Shown here one piece after another: positions 43,867-51,673 of a stretch of 53,970 nucleotides of DNA; positions within the stretch are counted from its first letter, which is position 1; each line of letters begins with the position of its first letter. Source of the stretch: Ilumatobacteraceae bacterium. GTDB lineage: Bacteria; Actinomycetota; Acidimicrobiia; Acidimicrobiales; Ilumatobacteraceae. The DNA lies in contig JAJTEQ010000031.1 in NCBI GenBank assembly GCA_021298195.1, forward strand, positions 1 to 53,970. The letters are read 5' to 3'. The notes under the pieces are model-generated. The model saw nothing but the letters and a program-made list of their open reading frames with translations, was not told the origin of the DNA and did no database searches. The position numbers were made by a program, and so were the translations under genes.

Positions 43867-45314
43867 AACGATGCGGGTCCGACGACCGCGGCTCGGCGTT
43901 GCTGATGGTCATGATCCTGATGGTGGTCGGAGGTGTCATCGCCACCGGGTTGTTGACGTACTCGCAAGCGGTCATTCGTGCTCGACCCGCGTTGCACGAA
44001 CGCATCGCCGGTGCCGAGGCCGTGAAGTCCGGCACGCGCATGGCGATCACCCTTCAACGCGAGTTCGGCCCGTCCGACTGTTTCACCGGTAGCACACAGT
44101 GGACGATCGCCGGCGCCGACGTGACGGCCACCTGCACGAGCCTGTCCCATTACACCACCGGTCGCGGTCGCGTCGGAACGGTCGTCACCGCGAACTCGGG
44201 TACCCCATCGAGCATCGTCACTCCGACGTGGGCCGGAAGCGTGGCCCGCGCCCTGTCCGGAGACGTGTCGATCAACACCGGAGCCATGGGCGTTTCGTCC
44301 TCCTCGGTGATCTCTCGCGGTACCAACGACACGTACTCGTGGACCGAGGTGCCGACGCCGTGGTGGCAGACGGTCGGCGACCTCGACGGCGTCACGCGCA
44401 CCTATCCGTCCCTGCCCCAGGTGCCCAGTTATTCGCGGCCGGGTTCGCAGGCGTCCATCGGTTCGTGTCTCGTCTACTTCCCCGGGCGCTACCTCGGAAC
44501 GACGCCGCTGACGCTGACCGGCGGCACCCATTACTTCGCCTCGGGTGTGTACTACTTCGAACGGCCACTCGTCATCACGGGAGGGGCACAAGTCGTCTTC
44601 GGAGAGGGCTTGTACTCCGGTTGCGCGGTCGATGCTCAAGCCGCCTACGCCGCCACCGCTCCCAAGAGTCACGAGATCACCGGCAAAGGGGCCACGCTGT
44701 TGCTCGGGGACATCGCCGCGCTCACCGTTCAGGAGTCCTCGGTCCGCTTCAACCGTCGAGTGTCGACGGCGTCCAACCGTGGAAGCGAGGGGGTGTCGAT
44801 TCGTACGGTGAACTTCGGTCAATCGAACGCCTCGGTCACGGTCCCCGCGGACTCGGTGTTGCTCGCCGACGGTTCGACCACCCCGGTCACGAGCCATTCC
44901 ATCGTTCCGATCGCCAACTCGACACCGGTTTCGTATCGCACCTCGACCCTCTCGCCGACGACGTCGTGGGCGGTGGACGTGCGGCTGAACGGAACATCAG
45001 TGACCGCCAACCGGTTTCTCGCGGACGGCTACATCTTCGTTCCCAATGCCGGTGTGCGCGTCACCGGCACCACCGCCACCTACGCCTGGTCCAGTTCAAG
45101 CGGCGTGGTGGCCACGCGAGTGGAGCATTCCCTGGCGCAAGCGCCTTCGACGTCGACGAACTACGTCACGGGCGTGGTGTCCCAGACGATCCAACGCAAG
45201 GTGCGGCTGTCGGTCACCGCCGCCACCGACGGTCACTCCGCGGTGTCGACCGCGGTCGTCGAAGTTCACGCCGACAAGAGTTACGCCATCAACTCGTGGG
45301 TCATCGATCCGTGA
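43863..45314 (+). CDS. PilX/GspK-like pilin-related protein lacking Glu5
   Basis: This 483-aa protein begins MKRCGSDDRG, then SALLMVMILMVVGGVIATGL: a short leader ending in Gly and a hydrophobic helix, but with Met where mature pilins have Glu5. PilX- and GspK-like minor pilins that cap a fibre can lack this glutamate. After the helix comes AEAVKSGTRMAITLQREFG, a helical spine typical of PilX N-terminal regions. About 400 residues follow that are rich in Ser, Thr, Gly and Val with strongly beta sequence (GTHYFASGVYYFERPLVITG, SVTVPADSVLLADG), fitting an extended extracellular domain. The ATG overlaps the previous stop in ATGA, so the three pilin genes are translationally coupled. The large domain has no family I recognise. 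Confidence 0.78.
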   Translation: MKRCGSDDRGSALLMVMILMVVGGVIATGLLTYSQAVIRARPALHERIAGAEAVKSGTRMAITLQREFGPSDCFTGSTQWTIAGADVTATCTSLSHYTTGRGRVGTVVTANSGTPSSIVTPTWAGSVARALSGDVSINTGAMGVSSSSVISRGTNDTYSWTEVPTPWWQTVGDLDGVTRTYPSLPQVPSYSRPGSQASIGSCLVYFPGRYLGTTPLTLTGGTHYFASGVYYFERPLVITGGAQVVFGEGLYSGCAVDAQAAYAATAPKSHEITGKGATLLLGDIAALTVQESSVRFNRRVSTASNRGSEGVSIRTVNFGQSNASVTVPADSVLLADGSTTPVTSHSIVPIANSTPVSYRTSTLSPTTSWAVDVRLNGTSVTANRFLADGYIFVPNAGVRVTGTTATYAWSSSSGVVATRVEHSLAQAPSTSTNYVTGVVSQTIQRKVRLSVTAATDGHSAVSTAVVEVHADKSYAINSWVIDP

Positions 45315-45324
45315 CGGACCCGCG

Positions 45325-46191
45325 TCAGCCGGCCAGCACCGCGCGGGCCACCAGATCGGTGCCGAACGCGGTGAGAATCGCCAGGTACATGAGCCCGGTC
45401 GCCGCCATCACCGCCGAGTACGCCCGCTCGGTCAGCGCTTTCAAGGTCACGACGCCCAGAACGCCGGTGGTGACGGCGCAGGCCGCCCAGAACCAGCCCA
45501 ACTGACCGCTCCACCCGTCGTCCACCGAACCGGAGAAGACGCTGAACATTCCGGTGGGGATCGACATCACCACCACCTCCGCCGGCCACGACCACAGGAA
45601 GGCGCGCACGATCTCGTTCACGTGTCGACGCGGCAGCCCCGGTTGCACCAGATACCAATGGCCGAGAAGCATCGCGTCGCTCACCAATCCGAGGAAGATC
45701 GCGCCGACGATGATGCGCGACACCGCCAACACATCGGCTCCACCGGCGGTGATTCCGGCGGCCACCAGCACGGGAAGGCCGACGATCACCGGGAGGAGAT
45801 CGAGTCGCGGATCGAATTCAGGACCCGAGTCGCGAACCTGAACAGAACCGCGTCGATCGATTCCGGTCATGCGCGCCACACGCTCGGTGCGCTCGTCGTG
45901 TTGCTCGAGGAAACCACGTACACCGGCGCGTCGACGAACGATGCTCTGCACCAACGGCACCAGGCACGCCACGGCCACCAGGACACCACCGACATCGCGC
46001 ACGCCCTCGGCGGCGCCGTCGAACGATGTGCCGGCGAACAGGATCGCTCCGCCGGCCATGACGAAATAGGTTCCACGAAGGAGCCAGCCGTAACCGAGGC
46101 CGACCTCACGATGCCGAGTGGTGAACCAACAACCGAACATTCCGCCGATCGCCCATTGCAGGAGCACGGTGGTCGCATCGAGTTGAATCAC
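45325..46191 (-). CDS. Integral membrane protein of unknown function
   Basis: This 288-aa protein has about seven to eight hydrophobic helices, such as VLLQWAIGGMFGCWFTT, LRGTYFVMAGGAILFAG, LPVIVGLPVLVAAGITAGG and WFWAACAVTTGVLGVVTLKAL. A cytoplasmic loop in the middle is charged (RTERVARMTGIDRRGSVQVR). I do not recognise the family. The GTG at 46191 is chosen because a TAGCGT box ends exactly 7 nt upstream; another GTG at 46200 overlaps that box. It is convergent with the pilin operon (10 bp apart) and divergent from the lipoprotein gene (54 bp apart). Its position next to the pilin cluster is the only hint of function. Confidence 0.75.
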   Translation of the reverse strand: MIQLDATTVLLQWAIGGMFGCWFTTRHREVGLGYGWLLRGTYFVMAGGAILFAGTSFDGAAEGVRDVGGVLVAVACLVPLVQSIVRRRAGVRGFLEQHDERTERVARMTGIDRRGSVQVRDSGPEFDPRLDLLPVIVGLPVLVAAGITAGGADVLAVSRIIVGAIFLGLVSDAMLLGHWYLVQPGLPRRHVNEIVRAFLWSWPAEVVVMSIPTGMFSVFSGSVDDGWSGQLGWFWAACAVTTGVLGVVTLKALTERAYSAVMAATGLMYLAILTAFGTDLVARAVLAG

Positions 46192-46198
46192 GGTCGTC

Positions 46199-46204
46199 AC
46201 GCTA
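46199..46204 (-). promoter_or_regulatory. -10 box for the membrane protein gene
   Basis: TAGCGT on the minus strand ends 7 nt before the GTG at 46191. Confidence 0.5.
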
Positions 46205-46233
46205 CGACCAGTCCTCACCTTCGCGACGCACCG

Positions 46234-46239
46234 TAGGCT
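46234..46239 (+). promoter_or_regulatory. -10 box for the lipoprotein gene
   Basis: TAGGCT ends 6 nt before the GTG at 46246, back to back with the divergent membrane protein gene. Confidence 0.5.
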
Positions 46240-46245
46240 GACGAG

Positions 46246-46917
46246 GTGCTTGCGAACGTGCGTGGATTCACCTCGACATCGGTCGCGACCGTGGTTCTGG
46301 CCCTCACTCTTTCGTCGTGTTTCACCGGATCCCGACCGACGCTCGAACCGGCCGACACGATTGTTCCCCTCGACGACCCCGCCGCGGCCGACGTCGTCAC
46401 GGCTCTGGCGACGACCGCGACGACCGCGTTCACCATCGAATACGAGATCGTCACCAAATTCGGCGGGCAGACGACCCGCGCCGTGATCGCCACCGATGAG
46501 ATCCTCGGAACGAGTGTCGAGATCGGCGACATTCGTTATCTCTTCACCGCCGAGGGCACCACGTCCACGTGTTCCACGACGACGTTCGAGTGTGCGACGG
46601 GCATCGACGAGACCCGGGTCTCCGATCGTCAGTTGACGTCCACCTTCTTCAAGCAGTCGGCGATCGAGCGAATCCGTCAGGACGCCCGTGTCGCGATCGG
46701 CCCGGCCACGGGCTACGAAGGAACGACCGATGTGGGTCGTGCGAGTCGTTGTGCCGACTTCTCGGTGATCGACGCCCAGGGTGCCTCGCGAACCAAGACG
46801 TATTGCGTCTTCGAGGATTACGGCGTCATCGCGACGATGGACGTCGCCGATTTGTCCGTGCGCACGGTGAGGGTCGAGGACACCGTCGATCCGGCGCGCT
46901 TCCAACCGCCGGCCTGA
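46246..46917 (+). CDS. Putative lipoprotein of unknown function
   Basis: This 223-aa protein begins with a signal peptide ending in the lipobox LSSC (Cys25), so the mature form should be lipid-anchored on the outer face of the membrane. The mature part is beta-rich and contains paired cysteines: STCSTTTFEC near residues 107-116, and later SRCADF and KTYCVF. Two disulfides are possible. It resembles the many actinobacterial lipoproteins that measure or bind envelope components, but I know no family. Codon use and a promoter-like box match its neighbours. The gene is followed by 24-bp repeats that belong to the convergent NlpC/P60 gene. Confidence 0.72.
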   Translation: MLANVRGFTSTSVATVVLALTLSSCFTGSRPTLEPADTIVPLDDPAAADVVTALATTATTAFTIEYEIVTKFGGQTTRAVIATDEILGTSVEIGDIRYLFTAEGTTSTCSTTTFECATGIDETRVSDRQLTSTFFKQSAIERIRQDARVAIGPATGYEGTTDVGRASRCADFSVIDAQGASRTKTYCVFEDYGVIATMDVADLSVRTVRVEDTVDPARFQPPA

Positions 46918-46948
46918 TCATCCCGTCTGCGTCGGAACCCCGACACGT

Positions 46949-47108
46949 CTCCGTCGGGTCCCCGTCACGTCACTCCGTCGGATCTCCGTCACGTCACTCC
47001 GTCGGATCTCCGTCACGTCACTCCGTCGGATCTCCGACATGTCACTCCGTCGGATCTCCGACATGTCTCCGTCGGGTCCCCGTCACGTCACTCCGTCGGA
47101 TCTCCGAC
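46949..47108. repeat. 24-bp tandem repeats at and beyond the NlpC/P60 stop codon
   Basis: Six copies of a unit such as CTCCGTCGGATCTCCGTCAC+GTCA start at 46949, 46973, 46997, 47021, 47045 and 47067, followed by a partial copy at 47091; the fifth copy is 22 bp. The partial copy encodes the last six codons of the minus-strand NlpC/P60 gene (VGDPTE), and the next copy supplies its stop. Read on that strand, each full unit again encodes GDPTE and a TGA. There are no unique spacers between units. Confidence 0.9.
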
Positions 47109-47789
47109 CTTGCTGCGCTTCATGGAGTAGTTCGCCATGAACTTGATCTCAACGACGCGACCCGACCGAGGCGAGTGGATGATCGCTTTCCCCACTCCGA
47201 GCCACATCATCACGTGGCCGGGATAGCGAACCAGATCCCCGGCTTGGGCCGTGTCGAACGTGCGCGGTTCGGCGGCTCGGATCTGCGCGGTGGAATTGCG
47301 CGGCAACTGGAAGCCGGCCATCGACCACGCGAAAGTGGTCAGCCCGGAACAATCGAACCCGACTCCGGGCAGCGAGGCGTTGCGCTTGTACGGGACCCCC
47401 AATTGAGTGAGGGCCCCCAACACCGCCACTTGGTGCTCACGATCGGCCCGACTCCATGCCAATTCGAACTGTTCCCCCGGCGTCCACAGTCGCGCGCCCA
47501 CCGCCGCGGCCAGTTCGGCCCGCGCCGCGACGTATTCCGCGGACAACGCGTCACCCCCGGCGATGTCGCGGCGCAGCAGGGACAACGCGCGAGTGGCGAC
47601 GTCGGCGATGGGGTCGCTCAGTCGCACCGCCGCCGGCGCCACCGCCACTGGCGCGGCCGACACCGTTGGTACACCTCCCCACGCGGGGGCCACGACCAGG
47701 GCGACGGCCACGGCCATACCCGAACCGACAACCCGGGTCCCGCGGGGACGGCGTGCGCCCCTCGGGGGTCGACGATCGGTTTTGGGCAT
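47088..47789 (-). CDS. NlpC/P60 family cell-wall hydrolase
   Basis: This 233-aa protein has a basic N-terminus and a hydrophobic segment (about residues 19-46, ending SAAP) that should act as a signal peptide. A helical region follows, then an NlpC/P60 domain. The catalytic Cys147 lies in VGFDCSGLTTFAW, His192 in YPGHVMMWLG and His205 in AIIHSPRSG. Such enzymes cut peptidoglycan stem peptides and help in cell separation. The ATG at 47789 follows a TATCGT box by 6 nt; a longer upstream frame is antisense to the nucleotidyltransferase gene. The last six codons and the stop belong to a run of 24-bp repeats that continues past the gene. Confidence 0.9.
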   Translation of the reverse strand: MPKTDRRPPRGARRPRGTRVVGSGMAVAVALVVAPAWGGVPTVSAAPVAVAPAAVRLSDPIADVATRALSLLRRDIAGGDALSAEYVAARAELAAAVGARLWTPGEQFELAWSRADREHQVAVLGALTQLGVPYKRNASLPGVGFDCSGLTTFAWSMAGFQLPRNSTAQIRAAEPRTFDTAQAGDLVRYPGHVMMWLGVGKAIIHSPRSGRVVEIKFMANYSMKRSKVGDPTE

Positions 47790-47795
47790 CCCGAC

Positions 47796-47801
47796 ACGAT
47801 A
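47796..47801 (-). promoter_or_regulatory. -10 box for the NlpC/P60 gene
   Basis: TATCGT on the minus strand ends 6 nt before the ATG at 47789. Confidence 0.45.
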
Positions 47802-47910
47802 GAGAGGGCCATTTCGCAACACAACCGTCACATTTGTCGCCGGACCGACACAATTCCAGTCGGAGCCGGTGTCTCCCGCCTCGGACCCCGAAAAACCGCA
47901 GGTCACGGGG

Positions 47911-47916
47911 CAAGAT
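47911..47916 (+). promoter_or_regulatory. Possible -10 box for the nucleotidyltransferase-coxG pair
   Basis: CAAGAT ends 6 nt before the ATG at 47923; spacing fits the local pattern although the first base is not T. Confidence 0.4.
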
Positions 47917-47922
47917 GAACGT

Positions 47923-48510
47923 ATGACGTCGCCGCCGACACCGTCCCTGCCGGGCGTGGCCGTGCTTCTCGCCGCTGGGGCAGGGTCCCGCTTCATCGGT
48001 ACGACCCACAAACTCCTGGCCCCTCTGGGCGACCGAAGCGTCCTCGAGGCCTCGCTGGCCGCGGTACGCGCCGCGGGGTTCAGTTCCATCGTGGTGGTCA
48101 CCGGCGCCGTCGCGATTCCGCCCTCGTATCTCGACGACCCGACCATCGTCGTGCGCCACAACCCGGACTGGGCACGAGGCCAAGCGACATCCATCGACGT
48201 CGGTTTGCGGGCGGTCGCCGAACTCGGCTCGCACGTGGCCGTCATCGGACTCGGTGACCAACCATTCGTCACCGCCACCGCCTGGCGTGACGTGGCCCGC
48301 GCCGAGTCACCGATCGCGGTGGCCACCTACGACGGCACGCGAGGCAATCCGGTCCGACTCGAGGCCGACGTGTGGCCCCTGTTACCAACGACCGGCGACA
48401 TCGGTGCACGGGAACTCATGCGCCTGCGCCCCGAACTCGTTCGCGAAGTAGCCTGCGATGGTTCCGCGGCTGACATCGACACGCAGGAGGACCTCGCCCC
48501 ATGGACCTGA
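47923..48510 (+). CDS. MobA-like nucleotidyltransferase (MocA-type)
   Basis: This 195-aa protein has the N-terminal nucleotide-binding loop VAVLLAAGAGSRFIGTTHKLL and the metal-site motif VIGLGDQPFV of the MobA/MocA family. These enzymes attach CMP or GMP to molybdopterin; MocA makes the cytosine dinucleotide form used by xanthine and CO dehydrogenases. A later GTRGNPVRLEADVW matches the cofactor-binding region. The ATG at 47923 is preferred to a GTG further left. The stop overlaps coxG by 10 bp, so the two are co-translated. It would make the cofactor handled by the XdhC proteins encoded 41 kb to the left. Other sugar-nucleotide activities are less likely in this context. Confidence 0.88.
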   Translation: MTSPPTPSLPGVAVLLAAGAGSRFIGTTHKLLAPLGDRSVLEASLAAVRAAGFSSIVVVTGAVAIPPSYLDDPTIVVRHNPDWARGQATSIDVGLRAVAELGSHVAVIGLGDQPFVTATAWRDVARAESPIAVATYDGTRGNPVRLEADVWPLLPTTGDIGARELMRLRPELVREVACDGSAADIDTQEDLAPWT

Positions 48511-49178
48511 ATCATTCGATCACCGTCAATCAATCGATCGCCGAGACCTGGAAGATCCTCACCGACCTCGAGCGCATCGCGCCGTGTCTGCCCGGAGCTC
48601 AACTGCAAGAGGTCGACGGCGACGTCTACAAGGGAGTGGTGAAGATCAAGGTCGGACCGATCGTGGCCCAATTCAAGGGCGAAGCTCAGTTCGCCGAACG
48701 TGACGACACCAACTTCAAGGCCACGTTGAAGGCGTCGGGACGTGACACGGGCGGAAAGGGCAATGCGTCGGCCACCATCACGGCTCAGTTGACCGCACTG
48801 TCGGACACTTCCACCGAGTGCAACGTGGTCACCGATCTGGCGATCACCGGCAAGGTGGCCCAGTTCGGTCGAGGTGCAATGGCCGACATCAGCGAGAAAC
48901 TCATCGCCCAGTTCGCCGACAACCTCAACACCTTGATCGACACCGAAGGCGCCACCGCACCCGCGACCGACACCTCCGCGCCGGCTCCGAGTGCGTCCGA
49001 CACCTCGGGCGAACTCCCCAAGGTGCGCAAGATCGAAGGTCCCGCAGCCGAACCGCTGAACCTGCAAGACGTCGCCGGAGGCGCGATGATGAAGCGGATT
49101 CTCCCGTTGCTGGCCGGATTGGCCGCGCTCGGACTGTTCCTCAAGAGGATCGTCTCGCGCCGTCGCAAGAAGGCCTGA
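48501..49178 (+). CDS. coxG: CoxG family protein (CO dehydrogenase subunit G-like, SRPBCC)
   Basis: This 225-aa protein has an SRPBCC domain (about 1-150): LNHSITVNQSIAETWKILTD, RIAPCLPGAQLQEVDGD and YKGVVKIKVGPI are the opening motifs of the CoxG family. A Thr/Ala/Pro linker (about 150-170) follows, then a C-terminal hydrophobic helix, ILPLLAGLAALGLFL, with a basic tail. CoxG recruits CO dehydrogenase to the cytoplasmic membrane in carboxydotrophs. The C-terminal anchor here fits that role. It shares a transcript with the MobA-like gene. The large, medium and small subunits of a dehydrogenase are not in the window, so its partner is not known. Confidence 0.88.
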   Translation: MDLNHSITVNQSIAETWKILTDLERIAPCLPGAQLQEVDGDVYKGVVKIKVGPIVAQFKGEAQFAERDDTNFKATLKASGRDTGGKGNASATITAQLTALSDTSTECNVVTDLAITGKVAQFGRGAMADISEKLIAQFADNLNTLIDTEGATAPATDTSAPAPSASDTSGELPKVRKIEGPAAEPLNLQDVAGGAMMKRILPLLAGLAALGLFLKRIVSRRRKKA

Positions 49179-49229
49179 GCGGATTTTCGAATCGATCGTT
49201 GCATCGATCCTCGTGAAGCGTCGTCGTTC

Positions 49230-49703
49230 ATGAATTCGCGACCGGCGCCCGCCACGGTCGACGTCGACGCGGTCACCCGCCTCTTGGGTCGTCGTCCGAA
49301 CGGTTGGTTCGAAGTGGTGGTGCGTTCGCCCGAGGGAGATCCCGTCGTGTTGCGCAACGCTCCGTTCATGGACGATGGCACCCCCATGCCCACCTTGTTC
49401 TGGCTCTGCGACCCGACGATCACCGTCCTCGTCAGTCGTCTCGAGGCCGACGGCGGGGTCGATCGAGCCGAGGCCGAAGTCGATGCCGCCGAACTGGCCG
49501 CCGCCCACCACCGCTACGCATCGGAACGCGACGCCGACATCGCCGACGACCACGTGGGGCCCCGTCCGTCGGGGGGCGTGGCCGGCACCCGGGTGGGCGT
49601 GAAGTGTCTGCACGCGCATTACGCCTGGCACCTCGCCGGTGGTGACGATCCGGTGGGTCGGTGGGTCGAACGTCGACTCGCGCCGGCCGAAGGAGTTGGT
49701 TGA
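49230..49703 (+). CDS. DUF501 domain protein
   Basis: This 157-aa protein matches DUF501, seen in many actinobacteria next to exopolyphosphatase genes: VTRLLGRRPNGWFEVVVRSP near the start, MPTLFWLCDPTITVLVSRLE in the middle and the His/Cys-rich end VKCLHAHYAWHLAGGDDPVG. Function is unknown. The conserved Cys and His residues near the C-terminus could bind a metal. The TGA stop overlaps a TTG codon at the head of the ppx gene, and AGGAG inside this gene can serve the downstream start, so the two are coupled. An AAGCGT sequence lies 8 nt before the ATG but lacks the leading T. Confidence 0.85.
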   Translation: MNSRPAPATVDVDAVTRLLGRRPNGWFEVVVRSPEGDPVVLRNAPFMDDGTPMPTLFWLCDPTITVLVSRLEADGGVDRAEAEVDAAELAAAHHRYASERDADIADDHVGPRPSGGVAGTRVGVKCLHAHYAWHLAGGDDPVGRWVERRLAPAEGVG

Positions 49704-49705
49704 TC

Positions 49706-50632
49706 GTGCCCGTGGCCGCCATCGACATCGGCACCAACTCCACCAACCTGTTGGTGGTGGACGACGACGGATCGACATTGCATCGGATCGTCGAGGTGAC
49801 GCGTCTCGGCGTCGGGGTCGATCGGTCCGGATCGCTCGCGCCGGACGCCATCGATCGGACGGTGGCCTGTCTCGATCGGTACGCGACGATCCTTTCCGGG
49901 TTCGGTGCGTCGACCCCGGTTCCGATGCGCGTCTCGGCGTCGAGTGCTTGTCGCGACGCGGCGAATCGCGACGAGTTCTTCGACCGCGTGACCAGCGTCC
50001 TCGGTCGTCGACCCGAACTGATCAGTGGGCACGACGAGGCGCGTCTCGCGTATCGCGGTGCGATCACGGGCCTCACCCCCGACCCCATGGGCCACGTCGT
50101 GATCGACATCGGCGGAGGTTCGACGGAGTTCGCGTACGGTGACGTCGAACTTCGCCACACGCACAGCATCGACGTCGGCGCCGTGCGCCTGACCGAGCGA
50201 CACCTCGAACACGATCCGCCCCGTCCCGAGGAATTGTTGAACGCCATCGGCGACGTGCAGGACCTGTTCGACGACATGATCCGCTCGATCCCGGCCATGG
50301 CGGGCGCGCGTCAACTGATCGGAGTCGCCGGAACCATCGTCACGTCCGCGGCCGTCGAGATCGGACTGGCGACCTTCGACGCCTCACGGGTCCACGGATT
50401 CCGGTTCGAACGAAACGCCGTCGAGGACGTCTTTCGCACGCTGGCCACCGAGCCCTTGAACGACCGCGTGCACAACCCGGGTTTGCCGCGCGAGCGCGCC
50501 GACGTCATCGTCGGTGGCTTGTGCGTGCTCGTCGGACTGCTCCGACGGTGGGACGCCGACGAGATCATCGTGTCGTCGCGCAACATCATGGACGGGATTT
50601 GTGCTGAACTGCTCGAGGAGTCAGCACGATGA
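49706..50632 (+). CDS. ppx: Ppx/GppA family exopolyphosphatase
   Basis: This 308-aa protein has the acetate kinase/actin-like fold of Ppx/GppA phosphatases. AAIDIGTNSTNLLVVD is the first phosphate loop, SASSACRDAANRDEF and GHDEARLAYRGA follow, and VVIDIGGGSTEFAYG is the second loop. GVAGTIVTSAAVEI completes the ATP-binding-like core. It removes phosphate from polyphosphate or from guanosine pentaphosphate. It lacks the C-terminal HD domain of the longer E. coli Ppx, like the shorter actinobacterial Ppx. The GTG at 49706 is chosen because AGGAG (49691-49695) lies 10 nt upstream; a TTG at 49700 is possible. The next gene starts inside its stop (ATGA). Confidence 0.92.
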   Translation: MPVAAIDIGTNSTNLLVVDDDGSTLHRIVEVTRLGVGVDRSGSLAPDAIDRTVACLDRYATILSGFGASTPVPMRVSASSACRDAANRDEFFDRVTSVLGRRPELISGHDEARLAYRGAITGLTPDPMGHVVIDIGGGSTEFAYGDVELRHTHSIDVGAVRLTERHLEHDPPRPEELLNAIGDVQDLFDDMIRSIPAMAGARQLIGVAGTIVTSAAVEIGLATFDASRVHGFRFERNAVEDVFRTLATEPLNDRVHNPGLPRERADVIVGGLCVLVGLLRRWDADEIIVSSRNIMDGICAELLEESAR

Positions 50633-51252
50633 GCCACCACGACGTCCATCCCGCGCGCACCGCCGCCGTCCGCTTGTACGGGCGGCGCGTCGTGTTGCGT
50701 CCCCTGGTTCCACCGGACTTCTCCGGCTGGTCCGAGGTGCGTCGACGGAACCACGAATGGCTCACCGTCTGGGAGCCGTCCCGACCCGTGAACTCCCCCG
50801 ACCCCAGCACCGATCGCGAGGCTTTCTCGGCCCGTTGCGCGTTGCGCGATCGCGAGCGTCAGTCCGGCACCGCCTACGCCTTCGGCATGTTCGTCGACAA
50901 CGCCTTTGCCGGAGAGGTCAATCTCAACAACGTCGTGCGCGGGGCGATGATGGGCGGCTCCGTCGGTTACTGGATCGACCAAGCACGAGCCGGACATTCC
51001 TACACGTCGGAGGCCGTCGTCGTGTTGAGTCGATACGCGTTCGAGGAATTGGGCTTGCATCGACTCGAGATCTGCATCGTGCCCCGCAACGCGAACTCGC
51101 ACCGGGTGGTGGCCAAGTTGGGGCTACGCAACGAGGGCACCGCCGAGCGCTTCCTCGAGATCAACGGCACGTGGGAGGACCACGTGCGTTACGGATTCAC
51201 CTCCGAGGAATGGACCGCGCGCCGCGACGAACTCGCGGCCGCGTGGTTGTGA
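50629..51252 (+). CDS. GNAT family N-acetyltransferase, RimJ-like
   Basis: This 207-aa protein reads RLYGRRVVLRPLVPPDFSGW at the start, MMGGSVGYWIDQARAGHSYT in the core (strand beta4 and the acetyl-CoA loop) and LEICIVPRNANSHRVVAKLG near the end, which is the RimJ/RimL pattern. Relatives acetylate the N-terminus of ribosomal proteins or small amines. In actinobacteria it is often found beside other house-keeping genes, here DUF501 and ppx. The ATG overlaps the ppx stop. Its TGA stop abuts the stop of the next, convergent gene, giving TGATCA. Confidence 0.9.
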   Translation: MSHHDVHPARTAAVRLYGRRVVLRPLVPPDFSGWSEVRRRNHEWLTVWEPSRPVNSPDPSTDREAFSARCALRDRERQSGTAYAFGMFVDNAFAGEVNLNNVVRGAMMGGSVGYWIDQARAGHSYTSEAVVVLSRYAFEELGLHRLEICIVPRNANSHRVVAKLGLRNEGTAERFLEINGTWEDHVRYGFTSEEWTARRDELAAAWL

Positions 51253-51573
51253 TCAGGCCGACTGGGCCCAGTTGCGGTACGCGGCGGCTTTTTGTCGACG
51301 CACCACGGTGCGACGCTTCCACTCCTTGACCTTCCAATGCCTCAGTTTGCGACCATGGTCGAGTTTCTTGACCGCTCGTTCCGCGTCATGATGATGCGCG
51401 GGTTTCCACTCGGTGCCGGGCTCGTCGGCATCGTCGGGCTCGAGTCCGTGACTCACCAGGTCGGCGAGTTCGTGCAACTCACTCTTCACCCGGTGACGTT
51501 CGCCGTGGGCGTGGGCCCGCAACTCGGCTCTCGGTAGCGGTACCGCTTCCTGGCTTCGATGGCGCTTGCTCAT
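51253..51573 (-). CDS. Small basic hypothetical protein
   Basis: This 106-aa protein begins MSKRHRSQEAVPLPRAELRA and is rich in Arg, Lys and His throughout, with an acidic patch (GLEPDDADEPGTEWKP) in the middle and the basic C-terminal run LRHWKVKEWKRRTVVRRQKA. It has no membrane helix. The charge suggests binding to nucleic acid or to a ribosome, which is inference. The ATG at 51573 is set by an excellent ribosome binding site, GAGGAGGG, 6 nt upstream, and a classical -35/-10 promoter lies further up. That is unlike the leaderless pattern of most genes here. Its stop abuts the GNAT gene stop. Confidence 0.68.
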   Translation of the reverse strand: MSKRHRSQEAVPLPRAELRAHAHGERHRVKSELHELADLVSHGLEPDDADEPGTEWKPAHHHDAERAVKKLDHGRKLRHWKVKEWKRRTVVRRQKAAAYRNWAQSA

Positions 51574-51612
51574 CGGTCCCTCCTCTGGTTCCGTTGAACT
51601 CCCCCTGAGCGA

Positions 51613-51640
51613 AAGGTACAACACTTTCGCGGAATTGCAA
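51613..51640 (-). promoter_or_regulatory. Vegetative-type promoter for the small basic protein
   Basis: On the minus strand TTGCAA (51635-51640) and TACCTT (51613-51618) are 16 bp apart, a standard -35/-10 arrangement. The resulting leader of about 30 nt holds GAGGAGGG before the ATG at 51573. Confidence 0.5.
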
Positions 51641-51673
51641 GGGCGGTTTAGCGGTACGGAAGTGGGTTTCCGA

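Noticed and set aside
46949-47108. CRISPR array
   Set aside because: The 24-bp units are head to tail with no unique spacers, and one unit encodes the end of a protein gene.
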